A DNA stretch of 64,000 nucleotides from Terrabacter sp. Root181 (GTDB taxonomy: Bacteria; Actinomycetota; Actinomycetes; Actinomycetales; Dermatophilaceae), in contig NZ_LMHU01000001.1 of the NCBI RefSeq assembly GCF_001428505.1, positions 1,443,813 through 1,507,812 on the forward strand, written 5' to 3'. Of the stretch, positions 11,201 through 18,790 are shown in pieces. The notes beneath the pieces are model-generated. The model saw nothing but the letters and a program-made list of their open reading frames with translations. It had not been told where the DNA came from and did no database searches. The position numbers and the translations under genes are program-made. Every line of letters begins with the position of its first letter. Within the stretch, counting starts at the first letter, position 1.

Positions 11201-11529
11201 AGCCGACGCGGGCCGAGCTGGCCCAGCACGGCCAGCTCGGCGCCTACCAGGTGGCCGTCGAGGAGGGGGGCTTCCCGGCCCTCGGCGACCGCAGCGCCGG
11301 GGCTGCGCTCGTCTTCATCGGCAAGGGCGGCCTGTCGGGGCTCAAGCCCAGCGTGCTTCCCCAGCCGCCGCTCGCGAGCAGCGACGACCCGACGTGGGCG
11401 CGGGCGCTCGTCGAGCAGACGGCCGAGGGGATGGGCGCCGGCGAGTTCCGGGCGGCTCAGGGCAAGGCGTGCGAGACGTGCCCCGTGCGGTCGTCGTGCC
11501 CCGTCCAGCCCGAGGGGGACGCGCTGTGA
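8293..11529 (+). CDS. adnA: AdnA-like subunit: UvrD-type motor plus RecB-type nuclease with Fe-S cysteines
   Basis: A 1078-residue protein, first of an overlapping pair. The N-terminal part is a UvrD-like motor: Walker A region GGPGTGTST (36-44), DEAQ (247-250), GDPDVAVQTFRGA and late motif AVTRATERLLV. The lysine expected at residue 42 is Thr (ACG at 8416-8418). The C-terminal part is a RecB-family nuclease with D963-x-K965 (DLKTGK) and four cysteines (C842, C1060, C1063, C1069) spaced as in AddB-type Fe-S nucleases. AdnAB resects double-strand breaks. The lost lysine suggests a weak or dead AdnA motor with an intact nuclease. Start GTG 8293; gene order matches mycobacterial adnA-adnB. Confidence 0.88.
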   Translation: MVILRRAPALAPVQVRLDERQQAALDSSARVLRVLGGPGTGTSTVAVELVVDAVRRQGLRADSCLVLTSSRSAAGELRQQVTARLGGTSTESLARTWQAFGFGVLRAEAALRGDPPPRLLNGPEQDVILRDLLAGHASGEVRGPSWPEELREALATRGFRNELRDLLMRSVELGQAPDDLARLAVEHDRPEWAAAAHVLREYDQVTSFSRHGSYDPAWVLTAVAELLDDDPSALDRLHERIRLVVVDEAQELTSAAARLLRVVARPGGPRVVLLGDPDVAVQTFRGADPRFLADGWTDLAGAGRDPRFVGGLFDLIDDAGDGASETVVLDRTHRLGEAMVGVADRVSRRIGALGGGEQRRMTPATADPSRGAVEVALLRSAAQETAHVAALLRRAHLVEGVPWTDMAVIVRGSGRADAMRRLLGQAGVPVQAGSAETPVRDESAVRPLLHLLEESIAIARAEHRGETHVIDPVRAADLVLSPVGGSDTVGLRRLRRLLRQDELASGGGRSSDELLAELLQSVPRARMLGSTARPAERIATALAAGAAAARVGDDGRWARGVTAESVLWAVWQGAGVADGWRRQALSGGSSGERADRDLDAVLALFDAAGAFVDRLPTAGPDKFLEHIQGQDVPGDTLLVGGQSGGRVALLTPQTAAGRQWRIVVVAGVQEGVWPDLRLRGSVLGSEDLVDVVAQRPLGFRAAQAAVRYDETRLFLVAVTRATERLLVTAVGNEDEQPSVYLDLVDPPATTRLADEVRPHSDVARTMTLPGLVGELRREAVSPEPGVAEPALNLLAAAAREGVRGADPASWWALRSVTSERPVRRPDEPVPVSPSKVTYFAECGLRWFLTSVGGEGVSLGAASVGTFVHDIVAGLPDAPLDELKHEVDARWGRLGLTPGWVTDRTHQEAHDMVARFAAYRDGAERDWERVGIETDFRVEVGRAVVAGRVDRIERDADGRVRIVDLKTGKSKPTRAELAQHGQLGAYQVAVEEGGFPALGDRSAGAALVFIGKGGLSGLKPSVLPQPPLASSDDPTWARALVEQTAEGMGAGEFRAAQGKACETCPVRSSCPVQPEGDAL

Positions 11530-14500
11530 CGACGACACAGGCTCCGCCGGCGACGACCGTGCAGCACAGCGCCTTCGACATCGCGACCGCGCTCGAGATG
11601 CCGCCGCCCACCGACGAGCAGGCTGCGGTGATCGAGGCCGGTGCCGGGCCGCTGCTCGTCGTCGCCGGGGCCGGCTCGGGCAAGACCGAGACGATGGCCG
11701 CGCGCGTCGTGTGGCTCGTCGCCAACGGCCTCGTCGACCCCGACCAGGTGCTCGGTCTCACCTTCACCCGCAAGGCGGCCGCCGAGCTCTCTCAACGTAT
11801 CGCCAGACGACTGCGGGGCCTCGAGCGCGCCGGCATCTGGACCCCGCCCGCCGACGACGGCACGGGTGCCGAGGTGCTCGGTGGCACCCCCACCGTCTCG
11901 ACGTACCACGCGTACGCCGGCCGGCTCGTCCGCGAGCACGCCCTCCGGGTGGGCATCGAGCCGGAGTTCCGGATCCTCACCGAAGCCGGCGCCTGGCAGC
12001 TCGCGGCCGAGGCGGTGTCCCGATGGGACGGGCCCATGGACGACGTCGTCAAGAGCGAGGCCACCGTCATCCAGGCCGTCATGGCGCTCGCCGGCGAGAT
12101 GGCCGAGCACGTGCGCACGCCCGACGAGGTCATGGAGCACCTCGACGCCGTGCTCGCGCGTCTCGACGCTCTGCCCGACGGGGAGGGCCGCGGGTCGCTC
12201 ACCGCCGCCCGCGACGCGATCGCCGTCCTGCGCGAGCGGCGCACGGTCCTGCCGATCGTCTCGGCCTTCCTCGCCCTCAAGCGCAAGCGCGAGTCGCTCG
12301 ACTTCGCCGACCAGATGGCCATCGCCGCCCGGCTCACCCGCTCGGTGCCCGCTGTCGGTGAGATCGAGCGCGAGCGGTTCCGGGCTGTGCTGCTCGACGA
12401 GTTCCAGGACACCTCCGAGGCGCAGCTCGAGCTGCTCCGGTCGCTCTTCCACCACCCTGGCGTCGCGCTGACCGCCGTCGGCGACCCCAACCAGTCGATC
12501 TACGGCTGGCGCGGTGCGAGCGCGACCACCCTGCTGCGCTTCCCGACCGAGTTCGCCGGCGAGGCGGGCCCGGCCGACGTGCTGCCGCTCTCGACGAGCT
12601 GGCGCAACGACTCGCTCATCCTCGACGCGGCCAACGCCGTCGCCGCGCCGCTCGCGACCGAGCACGTGCAGCCGCTCCGACCCCGCCCGGGCGCCGGGGT
12701 CGGGACCATCGAGGTGGCCCGGCTCGAGACGGCCGAGGAGGAGGCCGACCACCTCGCCGGCTGGATCGCCTCGCACTGGTTCAGCCCGAGCGGACGCCGC
12801 ACCGGTCGCAGCGCGGCCGTGCTGTGCCGGCGACGCTCGACCTTCCCGGTCGTGCTCGAGGCCCTGCGCCGCCGGCAGCTGCCCGTCGAGGTCGTCGGCC
12901 TCGGTGGACTGCTCGTCACACCCGAGGTCAGCGACCTCGTCGCCGCCCTCTGGGTCGTGCAGGACCCCAGCCGCGGCGACCAGCTGATGCGCCTGCTCAC
13001 CGGGCCCGTCGTCCGCCTCGGCGCCGCCGACCTGGCCGGGCTGTGGGCCTGGGCGCGCGAGCTGCACTCCAGGACGCCGCGTGTCGGGGGCACCGCCGCG
13101 ACCACGGCCGCGACAGGGGCCGCGACGGGTGGCGCGACGGTCGCCGCGACGGTCGAACCCGGCGCTGCCGGCGCTGACGGCGCTGCCGACCCGACAGTGG
13201 AACCCGACGGGACCGAGCCGGGCGACGCGCCCACCTCCGACCGGCGCGGCTCCGACCTCGCGGCCGACAGCGCCGACACCGCCACCCTCGTCGAGGCCCT
13301 CGACGACCTGCCGCGGGCCGGCTGGACCGGACGGGACGGTGCCCGCATCGGCGACGAGGCCCTGGCCCGGCTGCACGATCTCGGCGACGTCGTGCGCCGG
13401 CTGCGTCGGCTCACGGCGCTGCCTCTCGTCGACCTCGTCGCGGAGGCCGAGGTGGCGATCGGTCTGGACATCGAGGTGCTCTCACGTCCCGAGCACACGG
13501 CGTCGACCGCGCGCGTGCACCTCGACGCCTTCGCCGACGTCGCGGCTCGCTATGCCACGACCGCCGACCGGCCCACGCTCTCGGGCTTCCTCAGCTGGCT
13601 CGACGCAGCGCGAGACCAGGAGCGAGGCCTCGACGCCGGGCACACCGAGTCCGACGCCGACGCCGTGCAGGTGCTCACCGTGCACGCGGCCAAGGGCCTC
13701 GAGTGGGACGTCGTCGCCGTGCCGACTCTCGTCGAGGGCGTCTTCCCGGCACACGGCGCGACCGCGGTCGCACCTGTGGCGGACAGCGAGCCCACGGCAT
13801 ACGCCTGCTCGGGCGACGTCAAGGACAAGGGCTGGCTCATCGGGCTCGACTCGTTGCCGTACGACCTGCGCGGTGACCGGGCCGGCCTGCCCCACCTCGA
13901 CTGGCGAGGGGTGCCCGACCGCAAGGCGCTCAGCGCCGTGATCGACGAGTTCGTCCTCGACGGCGGGCGTCACGCCGTCGCCGAGGAGCGCCGTCTCGCC
14001 TACGTCGCGCTGACGCGCGCGCGGTCGTCGATGCTCCTCACGACCCATCTCTGGGGCGCGGCCAAGAAGACGCTGTCGGTGCCCTCGCGCTTCCTGGCCG
14101 AGGTCGAGGACTCGGCGCCCGGCTCCGTCGTGCGCACGGCGTGGGTTGCTGCTCCGGAGCCGGTCGTCGACGACAAGGGCAAGGCGTCGGCGCCGACCAA
14201 CCCTCACCTCGCCGTCCCGATCTCGCAGCTGTGGCCCCACGACCCGATGGGGGTGCGACGTGCCGGACTGCTCGACGCGCACCGTCGGATCGTCTCTCTG
14301 GTCGACGCGGGGCCGACCGTGCCAACAGGTGACCCGCGCGTGGACGACCTCCGGATCCTGCTCGCCGAGCAAGCGGCTCGTCGATCCCGCGGCGAGTCCG
14401 TCGTCGACGTCCCACGGCACCTCTCGGCCTCCGCGGTCGTCTCGCTGGCCCGAGACGCCGAGGCGTTCGCGATGTCGCTGCGGCGCCCGATGCCGAGCCC

Positions 14501-14999
14501 GCCGGCCGTCGCCGCCCGACAGGGGACGGCCTTCCACGCGTGGATCGAGGAGCACTACTCCCGCGCGGCCTTCGTCGACCTGCTCGACCTCCCCGGTAGC
14601 GCCGACGAGGGCGCGGCCGACGACGGAGACCTCGACGAGATGAAGGAGCGCTTCCTGGCCAGCGAGTGGGCCGACCGCATCCCCGAGGAGATCGAGATGT
14701 CCATCGAGACGGTCATCGACGGCATCGCCGTCCGTGGTCGGGTCGACGCCGTCTTCCCGCGCGACGACGGCGGGTGGACGGTCGTCGACTGGAAGACGGG
14801 CGCCCGCCCCACCGGGCGCGACGCCACCGTCCGTGCCCTCCAGCTCGGCGCGTATGCCGTGGCGTTCGCCCGGCTGCGCGGCGTGGACGCGTCGCTCGTC
14901 GACGCGGCGTTCTACTACGCGGGCGAGGGCGTCACGGTGCGCCCCGAGCTGCCGGGCGAGCCCGCCCTCGTCGACCTCCTGCGCACCCTGCCCGACTAG
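11526..14999 (+). CDS. adnB: AdnB-like subunit: UvrD-type helicase plus RecB-type nuclease
   Basis: A 1157-residue lead-motor homologue. Walker A is complete (GAGSGKT, Lys53), with DEFQDTS (from residue 291), GDPNQSIYGWRGA, VHAAKGLEWD and LAYVALTRAR motifs. The C-terminal nuclease has D1088-W-K1090 and LQLGAYA; no Fe-S cysteine set is seen, unlike its partner. Between the second motor subdomain and the later motifs lies a Thr/Ala/Gly-rich insert (about residues 519-580) that looks disordered. GTG 11526 overlaps the adnA stop by 4 nt (GTGA), so the subunits are translationally coupled. With AdnA it should unwind and resect broken DNA ends. Confidence 0.93.
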   Translation: MTTTQAPPATTVQHSAFDIATALEMPPPTDEQAAVIEAGAGPLLVVAGAGSGKTETMAARVVWLVANGLVDPDQVLGLTFTRKAAAELSQRIARRLRGLERAGIWTPPADDGTGAEVLGGTPTVSTYHAYAGRLVREHALRVGIEPEFRILTEAGAWQLAAEAVSRWDGPMDDVVKSEATVIQAVMALAGEMAEHVRTPDEVMEHLDAVLARLDALPDGEGRGSLTAARDAIAVLRERRTVLPIVSAFLALKRKRESLDFADQMAIAARLTRSVPAVGEIERERFRAVLLDEFQDTSEAQLELLRSLFHHPGVALTAVGDPNQSIYGWRGASATTLLRFPTEFAGEAGPADVLPLSTSWRNDSLILDAANAVAAPLATEHVQPLRPRPGAGVGTIEVARLETAEEEADHLAGWIASHWFSPSGRRTGRSAAVLCRRRSTFPVVLEALRRRQLPVEVVGLGGLLVTPEVSDLVAALWVVQDPSRGDQLMRLLTGPVVRLGAADLAGLWAWARELHSRTPRVGGTAATTAATGAATGGATVAATVEPGAAGADGAADPTVEPDGTEPGDAPTSDRRGSDLAADSADTATLVEALDDLPRAGWTGRDGARIGDEALARLHDLGDVVRRLRRLTALPLVDLVAEAEVAIGLDIEVLSRPEHTASTARVHLDAFADVAARYATTADRPTLSGFLSWLDAARDQERGLDAGHTESDADAVQVLTVHAAKGLEWDVVAVPTLVEGVFPAHGATAVAPVADSEPTAYACSGDVKDKGWLIGLDSLPYDLRGDRAGLPHLDWRGVPDRKALSAVIDEFVLDGGRHAVAEERRLAYVALTRARSSMLLTTHLWGAAKKTLSVPSRFLAEVEDSAPGSVVRTAWVAAPEPVVDDKGKASAPTNPHLAVPISQLWPHDPMGVRRAGLLDAHRRIVSLVDAGPTVPTGDPRVDDLRILLAEQAARRSRGESVVDVPRHLSASAVVSLARDAEAFAMSLRRPMPSPPAVAARQGTAFHAWIEEHYSRAAFVDLLDLPGSADEGAADDGDLDEMKERFLASEWADRIPEEIEMSIETVIDGIAVRGRVDAVFPRDDGGWTVVDWKTGARPTGRDATVRALQLGAYAVAFARLRGVDASLVDAAFYYAGEGVTVRPELPGEPALVDLLRTLPD

Positions 15000-15041
15000 C
15001 AGCGCCACTCGAGTGAGCGCCCCGTCCCAGTCGAGTGGGAG

Positions 15042-16463
15042 TCAGGCCGGGTGCTCGGGACGGTGCTCGACGGCGATGAAGTCGGAGGCGCCCTCGTGGA
15101 GGTCGAGCACTCCGTCGGCGTCCTCGGGCAGGGCCTCGACCTCGTCGATCTCGAAGGTGGACGCATCGGCATCGGCCGCCATGACCGGCACGGGTTGCGA
15201 GTCCTCCTCCGCGCCCTCCGGCCACGGGGAGGGCTCCGGTTCGGGGTCGTCGGCGTGAGCCCACGTCGGCCCCTCCTCGACGTCGCCGGTGACTGGCTCG
15301 GGGGAGGGCGCGGAACGGTCGGCGGCTGTCCCCGCGACGTACTCCTGCGGCTCGTCGAGCAGGGTCGTCATGGAGATGGCCTGGGTCTCACCGAGCATCG
15401 GGAAGGGCGCGTGCGGCTGGGTCGCGTCCCACTCCGGCTCGGGCCGCTCGGGGTCGTCCGGGTCGAGAAGGACCGCCGCGCGCTCACGCGCCTGCCTCGT
15501 GCGCTCGCTGCGCTCGGCGTCCTCCTGCGCGTGACGGCGGTCGTCCTCCTCGACCCGCGCGTCCAGGGCGCGCAGCTCCTCGGCGGTGCGCTCGACGACG
15601 TCGAGCTGCCCCGAGGCCAGGGCGTGGAGCAGGGATCGGAGCGGCGCCATCTCGGCTGCGAGCCGGGCGCGGCGCACCAGGTGCACGTCGGGTCGCTCGA
15701 TGCGCGACTCGGCGTAGGCCTCGAGGACGGCATCGAGGGTCTCGGCGGGCGCGAGGCTGGCGAGCTCGGCGAAGTCGTCGGCCGCGTCGCCGACGCGGCT
15801 GGCCTCCCAGGCGAGCACGCCACGGACGTGACCGCTCGACGAGTCGCCGTCGTCGTCGAACGACGCGAGGACGTTCTGGCCGATGAAGGTGCCGTGCACC
15901 GCGCAGGGAGCGAAGCGCCACAGCGAGACGTCCTCGAGGGCGTGTTCCCACCGCGTGAGCAGGCCCGTCGGCACGTGCCCGGTCGCGGCGGCGCGGTCGA
16001 GCTCGGAGAGCTGGCGGCGACGGTGGGCCTCGGCGTCGTAGGTGGGTCGTCCGGCCTCCTCGAACAGGAGGTGCTCGACGTTGTGGATGTGGGCGAGCGT
16101 GCGGCCGACCTCGGCGGTCAGGGGCCCGGGCCGGAGCCCGGAGAAGTCGAGCGGCCGGCCCGGAACGCGCAGGTAGACCGCGGCTCGGCCCTCCGGCACC
16201 TGGGCGAGTCCGCGGACCATCGGCATGGCCACGTCGAGCCGCCGCCCGAGCAGGCCCGACAGCGCCGAGATGTCGTCGAGCATGGCGCCGGCCGCAGCGG
16301 TGCAGGGCGCCTTGACGACCCAGCGGCGGTCCTGGCTGTCCTGCACGTACGCGATCTCGAAGAGGTCTCCGGGCTCGCCCGGGACGCCCTCGACCGTCAC
16401 CGGGTCGAGGCCCGGCACGGCCGAGCTCGCCAGGGCGGCGAGGAAGAGCGGGCTGCGCGTCAC
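15042..16463 (-). CDS. Phosphotransferase (APH fold) family protein, probably catalytically degenerate
   Basis: A 473-residue protein. Residues about 15-310 have an aminoglycoside/macrolide phosphotransferase-like fold: ATP lysine K51 (WVVKAP), then VHGTF (189-193) where the family has HGDxxxxN, and VLAWEASRVGD (216-226) where the family has a D before W. Both acidic residues needed for catalysis and Mg binding appear replaced (T192, A218), so it may be a pseudokinase. The last 160 residues are acidic, Pro-rich and probably disordered. The start is GTG at 16461-16463 with GGTGGAG nearby. Convergent with adnB and divergent from nudC. A drug-resistance role is not supported. Confidence 0.7.
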   Translation of the reverse strand: MTRSPLFLAALASSAVPGLDPVTVEGVPGEPGDLFEIAYVQDSQDRRWVVKAPCTAAAGAMLDDISALSGLLGRRLDVAMPMVRGLAQVPEGRAAVYLRVPGRPLDFSGLRPGPLTAEVGRTLAHIHNVEHLLFEEAGRPTYDAEAHRRRQLSELDRAAATGHVPTGLLTRWEHALEDVSLWRFAPCAVHGTFIGQNVLASFDDDGDSSSGHVRGVLAWEASRVGDAADDFAELASLAPAETLDAVLEAYAESRIERPDVHLVRRARLAAEMAPLRSLLHALASGQLDVVERTAEELRALDARVEEDDRRHAQEDAERSERTRQARERAAVLLDPDDPERPEPEWDATQPHAPFPMLGETQAISMTTLLDEPQEYVAGTAADRSAPSPEPVTGDVEEGPTWAHADDPEPEPSPWPEGAEEDSQPVPVMAADADASTFEIDEVEALPEDADGVLDLHEGASDFIAVEHRPEHPA

Positions 16464-16569
16464 GTCTCCACCGTAGGTCGAGGGACGCGCCGAGCGTGGG
16501 AGGCGACGCCCGGCGCCGGTCGGTTCGGTGCAGCCTCGACACCGGTGCGACGGTGCCGGCTCGCCGCCC

Positions 16570-16575
16570 TAGGGT
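16570..16575 (+). promoter_or_regulatory. -10 hexamer for nudC (leaderless type)
   Basis: TAGGGT sits exactly 7 nt before GTG 16583. This spacing supports GTG 16583 over the in-frame GTG at 16589 as the nudC start. Confidence 0.5.
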
Positions 16576-16582
16576 GGGTCGC

Positions 16583-17551
16583 GTGGCAGTGACCGACGAG
16601 ACCCTGGCCGACCTCGCGCTCTCGCGCAGCTCCCTGGACCGGGTGGCTCTCGAGCGCCGCCGGCCCGATGTCCTCACCGAGCTGCTCGACGACCCGCGGA
16701 CCCGCGTGGCCGAGATCCGGGGCGACCGGATGCGGGTCGACGACGCGGGCGACGACGCGCTGACCCTCCTGACCCGCGCCCCCGAGCCCGAGGACCACGC
16801 CCGCCTCGGACTGCACCTCGGCCGCGACGGCGACGGGACCGCATACGTGGGCGTCGTCTCGACGGAGGTCGAGAGCGAGCCGTCTGGCGACGGTCCGGGA
16901 GCGGAGTCCGCAGGCTGGCTCACCCTGCGGCAGGCGGGTGAGGCGCTCGCGCCCCGCGACGCCGGCGTCTTCACGACCGCGCTGGCACTGGCCAACTGGC
17001 ACTCGACCCACCGCTTCTGCCCCCGCTGCGGGGCGCCGACCGAGCCCCGGCAGGCCGGCTGGGTGCGGCGGTGCGCGCGCGAGGGCAGCGAGCACTACCC
17101 CCGCACCGACCCCGCCGTCATCATGTCGGTCGTCGACCCCGACGACCGGCTGCTGCTCGGGCGCGGGGCGCACTGGCCCGAGGGGCGGTTCTCGGTGCTC
17201 GCGGGCTTCGTCGAGCCGGGGGAGGCGTTCGAGTCCGCGGTCGCGCGCGAGGTCGCCGAGGAGGTCGGTGTCACGGTGGAGGCGGTGCGCTACCTCGGCA
17301 ACCAGCCGTGGCCGTTCCCGTCGTCGGTCATGATCGGGTTCGAGGCGACGACGCGCGAGACCGAGCTGACGATCGACCCCGTCGAGATGGCCGAGGCGCG
17401 CTGGGTGAGCCGCGAGGAGTACCGCGACCTGCTGCGCGGCGGGACGATCCGCACCCCGAGCGGCATCTCCATCGCCAAGCGGATCATCGAGCACTGGCTC
17501 GGCCAGACGGTCGAGTCCGTCGTCGCGCCGGGCGCGGACACCGCCTTCTGA
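16583..17551 (+). CDS. nudC: NAD(H) pyrophosphatase NudC (NUDIX)
   Basis: A 322-residue NUDIX hydrolase. A zinc-ribbon begins at FCPRCGAPTEP, the Nudix box is GFVEPGEAFESAVAREVAEE, and the NADH pyrophosphatase signature appears as NQPWPFPSS (canonical SQPWPFPxS). NudC cleaves NADH to NMNH and AMP and can remove NAD caps from RNA. The N-terminal about 130 residues are the variable family domain. Mycobacterial Rv3199c occupies the same place between the helicase genes and mycoredoxin. Convergent with mrx1, from which it is separated only by a 13-bp tandem repeat. Confidence 0.93.
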   Translation: MAVTDETLADLALSRSSLDRVALERRRPDVLTELLDDPRTRVAEIRGDRMRVDDAGDDALTLLTRAPEPEDHARLGLHLGRDGDGTAYVGVVSTEVESEPSGDGPGAESAGWLTLRQAGEALAPRDAGVFTTALALANWHSTHRFCPRCGAPTEPRQAGWVRRCAREGSEHYPRTDPAVIMSVVDPDDRLLLGRGAHWPEGRFSVLAGFVEPGEAFESAVAREVAEEVGVTVEAVRYLGNQPWPFPSSVMIGFEATTRETELTIDPVEMAEARWVSREEYRDLLRGGTIRTPSGISIAKRIIEHWLGQTVESVVAPGADTAF

Positions 17552-17554
17552 GCG

Positions 17555-17606
17555 GGGTCCGCCCGGCGGGTCCGCGCGGCGGGTCCGCCCGGCGGGTCAG
17601 CCCGCG
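17555..17606. repeat. Four tandem copies of a 13-bp GC-rich unit
   Basis: Units of GGGTCCGCCCGGC begin at 17555, 17568, 17581 and 17594; the last is diverged and overlaps the mrx1 stop codon (17597-17599). It fills the gap between convergent nudC and mrx1 and could fold as a terminator. Probably slippage-generated. Confidence 0.7.
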
Positions 17607-17866
17607 AGGCGCGAACGCACCTCGGCCAGCGACGGGTTGGTCGCCGCCGAGCCGTCGGGGAAGACGACGGTCGGGACGGTGCGGTTGCCACCGTTGACGT
17701 GCTCGACGAAGTCGACGTGCTCGGGGTAGGCCTCGAGGTCGATCTCGGTGAAGGGGACGCCCTCGCGCGCCAGCTGGCCCTTGAGGCGAGTGCAGTAGCC
17801 GCACCACGTGGTCGTGAACATCGTGATCGAGCCCTCGTCGGGCGTGACCTGGGTGAGCTCGGGCAT
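17597..17866 (-). CDS. mrx1: Mycoredoxin (glutaredoxin-like, CGYC)
   Basis: An 89-residue thioredoxin-fold protein with active site W21-CGYC (22-25) and the cis-Pro motif TVPTVVF. Mycoredoxins reduce mixed disulfides between protein thiols and mycothiol in actinobacteria. Length and context (next to nudC and uvrD2) match mycobacterial Rv3198A. Start ATG at 17864-17866. A SigR/RsrA pair elsewhere in this window belongs to the same thiol-stress response, and mycoredoxin genes are often in that regulon, but no SigR-type promoter was identified here. Confidence 0.93.
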   Translation of the reverse strand: MPELTQVTPDEGSITMFTTTWCGYCTRLKGQLAREGVPFTEIDLEAYPEHVDFVEHVNGGNRTVPTVVFPDGSAATNPSLAEVRSRLAG

Positions 17867-17950
17867 CGGTTCCTACTCGTCGTGTGTGCGTCGTGCACGG
17901 TGGTGGGGACGGCCCCCACGGGCGTCGTCCCTCGGTGCAAGGATGACCCC

Positions 17951-18790
17951 ATGGCCAAGCGCGGCGCAAAACGACCCCCCAAGATGGACCTCGACGTCTA
18001 CGAGACCGAGGTCCGTCGTCTTCAGGCCGAGCTCGTCGCCTTCCAGGAGTGGGTGCGGGCGACGGGTCAGCGGGTCGTCGTCGTGTTCGAAGGACGCGAC
18101 GCCGCCGGCAAGGGGTCGGCCATCAAGCGCATCACCGAGTACCTCAGCCCCCGCGTCGCGCGCATCGCTGCCCTGCCGGCGCCGACCGACCGCGAGAAGA
18201 CGCAGTGGTACTTCCAGCGCTACATCGCCCACCTGCCCGCGGCGGGCGAGATCGTCCTGTTCGACCGGTCCTGGTACAACCGCGCCGGGGTCGAGCGGGT
18301 CATGGGCTTCTGCACCGACGCGCAGTACGCCCGCTTCCTCGAGCAGGCGCCTCTCTTCGAGCAGATGCTCGTGGACGACGGCGTCATCCTGCGCAAGTAC
18401 TGGTTCAGCGTCTCCGACGTCGAGCAGGAGCGCCGCTTCCGCAGCCGGGCCAAGGACCCCATGCGCCAGTGGAAGCTCTCGCCGATGGACCTCGAGTCGA
18501 TCACCCGGTGGGAGGACTACTCCGAGGCGAAGGACATCATGATGGCCGCGACGAGCACCGAGTGGGCGCCCTGGCACGTCGTCGAGTCCGAGGACAAGCG
18601 CCGCTCGCGCCTCAACGTCATACACCACCTGCTCAGCTCGATCCCGCACGCCGCCGTGACGCCGGACGTGCCGCCCGTGCCCAAGCGCCCCGCTCCGCGC
18701 GGCTACGAACGCCCGCCGCAGCACGAGCAGAACTACGTGCCGGACCACGCCGCGAGCGTGCTGGCCACCTCGAAGGGTGATCGCTCCTGA
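17951..18790 (+). CDS. ppk2: Polyphosphate kinase 2 (PPK2 family)
   Basis: A 279-residue P-loop kinase: Walker A GRDAAGKGS (48-56), lid region, and DRSWYNRAGVE as Walker B. PPK2 enzymes phosphorylate nucleotides using inorganic polyphosphate (or run the reverse reaction). The length is typical of one-domain class members; which nucleotide is preferred cannot be read from sequence. ATG 17951 has AAGGA about 7 nt upstream. The gene ends in CTGA overlapping the probable CTG start of uvrD2, so the two are likely co-transcribed and coupled. Confidence 0.92.
   Translation: MAKRGAKRPPKMDLDVYETEVRRLQAELVAFQEWVRATGQRVVVVFEGRDAAGKGSAIKRITEYLSPRVARIAALPAPTDREKTQWYFQRYIAHLPAAGEIVLFDRSWYNRAGVERVMGFCTDAQYARFLEQAPLFEQMLVDDGVILRKYWFSVSDVEQERRFRSRAKDPMRQWKLSPMDLESITRWEDYSEAKDIMMAATSTEWAPWHVVESEDKRRSRLNVIHHLLSSIPHAAVTPDVPPVPKRPAPRGYERPPQHEQNYVPDHAASVLATSKGDRS

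Noticed and set aside
8725-11538. Very long open frame on the minus strand opposite adnA (over 900 codons)
   Set aside because: Antisense to a clear helicase-nuclease gene; the product is rich in Arg, Asp, Gly and His with no domain. Such frames arise from G/C-biased third positions.
15042-16463. Aminoglycoside or macrolide resistance enzyme
   Set aside because: Catalytic acidic residues appear lost, and the gene sits in core DNA-repair context.
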